Positions 23,368 to 23,610 of a DNA stretch of 23,610 nucleotides are shown one piece after another. Under the pieces are notes generated by a model, which saw only the letters and a list, made by a program, of their open reading frames with translations, made no database searches and was not told the DNA's origin. This DNA is from DATJXG01 sp035500455 (GTDB lineage: Bacteria > Acidobacteriota > Terriglobia > Terriglobales > Acidobacteriaceae). Positions within the stretch are counted from its first letter, which is position 1, and every line of letters begins with the position of its first letter. The translations under genes and the position numbers were made by a program. Location of the stretch: assembly GCA_035500455.1 (NCBI GenBank), contig DATJXG010000383.1, positions 1 through 23,610 on the forward strand. Direction: 5' to 3'.

Positions 23368-23384
23368 GCGGCCCTTTCAGGGCC
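23368..23384. repeat. Dispersed GGCCCTGAAAGGGCC palindrome
   Basis: GCGGCCCTTTCAGGGCC is a near-perfect palindrome and the third occurrence in the window of a CCTGAA(A)GGGCC motif (others at 17807-17819 and 18607-18621), always in intergenic DNA. The 23248-23519 gap contains no gene that I can support. Confidence 0.5.
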
Positions 23385-23507
23385 TCGTAGGTCCCTCAGA
23401 CTGACCGGCTGAGGTTGGCAACCATTAAGCCCTCGAAGGACGACGCAGTTCTCGGTGCCAACTGCGGCCAGGCATCCACCCCGATAGCACTCACCCGCCT
23501 CTTGCGG

Positions 23508-23513
23508 CATAAT
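23508..23513 (+). promoter_or_regulatory. -10 box of the last gene, probable leaderless start
   Basis: CATAAT ends 6 nt before the ATG at 23520, with no Shine-Dalgarno sequence, as in other genes of this window. Confidence 0.3.
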
Positions 23514-23519
23514 GCCTGC

Positions 23520-23610
23520 ATGCAAACGCCGTTTCGTCAGCTCACCTTCGCGGTTTTCCTCCAATTGATCGCGCTGTCATCTTCCTCCTGGGCGCAACCG
23601 GCAACGAAGG
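23520..23610 (+). CDS. N-terminus of an exported protein, 3' end outside window
   Basis: Thirty codons are visible. They encode a Sec-type signal peptide: MQTPFRQ, a hydrophobic core (LTFAVFLQLIALSSSSWA) and an AQ cleavage site (WAQPATK). The open frame runs to the window edge. The function cannot be assigned from the signal peptide alone. Confidence 0.6.
   Translation, partial: MQTPFRQLTFAVFLQLIALSSSSWAQPATK

Overview
The window looks like chromosomal DNA of an acidobacterium (Acidobacteriota, probably Terriglobia). This is inferred from the GC-rich coding style, two MacB/FtsX-type permeases of the 'ADOP' kind with a PadR repressor, a TPR-secretin-cohesin fusion next to GspG-like pseudopilins, and abundant short intergenic palindromes. 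No rRNA is present, so the taxonomy is an inference.

Layout. 1-794: 3' part of a tyrosine recombinase, 52 bp from the 3' end of a tRNA-Phe gene (847-922, minus strand), so the left edge is probably the integrase end of an element inserted at that tRNA. 1436-1705: small unknown protein. 1716-7392, all minus strand: hutI, a DinB-like protein, a DEAD-box RNA helicase, a possible 57-residue HNH-like ORF, and hutU. hutI and hutU are the third and second steps of histidine degradation; hutH and the last step are not here. 7540-10939, minus strand: secretin and two pseudopilins, an apparent operon. 11326-11850: smpB. 11920-14912, minus strand: padR and a permease, translationally coupled. 15325-17754, plus strand: a second permease, transcribed divergently. 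17978-18553, minus strand: CYTH protein. 18750-19721, minus strand: DedA-rhodanese fusion. 20221-23247, plus strand: outer-membrane beta-barrel, RidA-like protein and berberine-bridge-type flavoprotein. 23520 to the end: start of an exported protein.

The most notable item is the DedA-rhodanese gene. Its reading frame is interrupted by one in-frame TGA (18909-18911) at exactly the position of the catalytic rhodanese cysteine. The frame then continues for 52 sense codons through the rest of the rhodanese domain, and a hairpin with bacterial-SECIS-like geometry follows the TGA. I propose it as a selenocysteine-containing membrane sulfurtransferase; a nonsense mutation or sequencing error is the alternative.

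Other regulatory structure: a 10-bp-arm operator over the padR promoter with a third half-site 32 bp away; tandem TGTCCG-N4-CGGACA-like palindromes upstream of the second permease; several genes whose -10 box lies only 6-7 nt before ATG (probable leaderless mRNAs); and two long perfect inverted repeats (25-bp and 29-bp arms).
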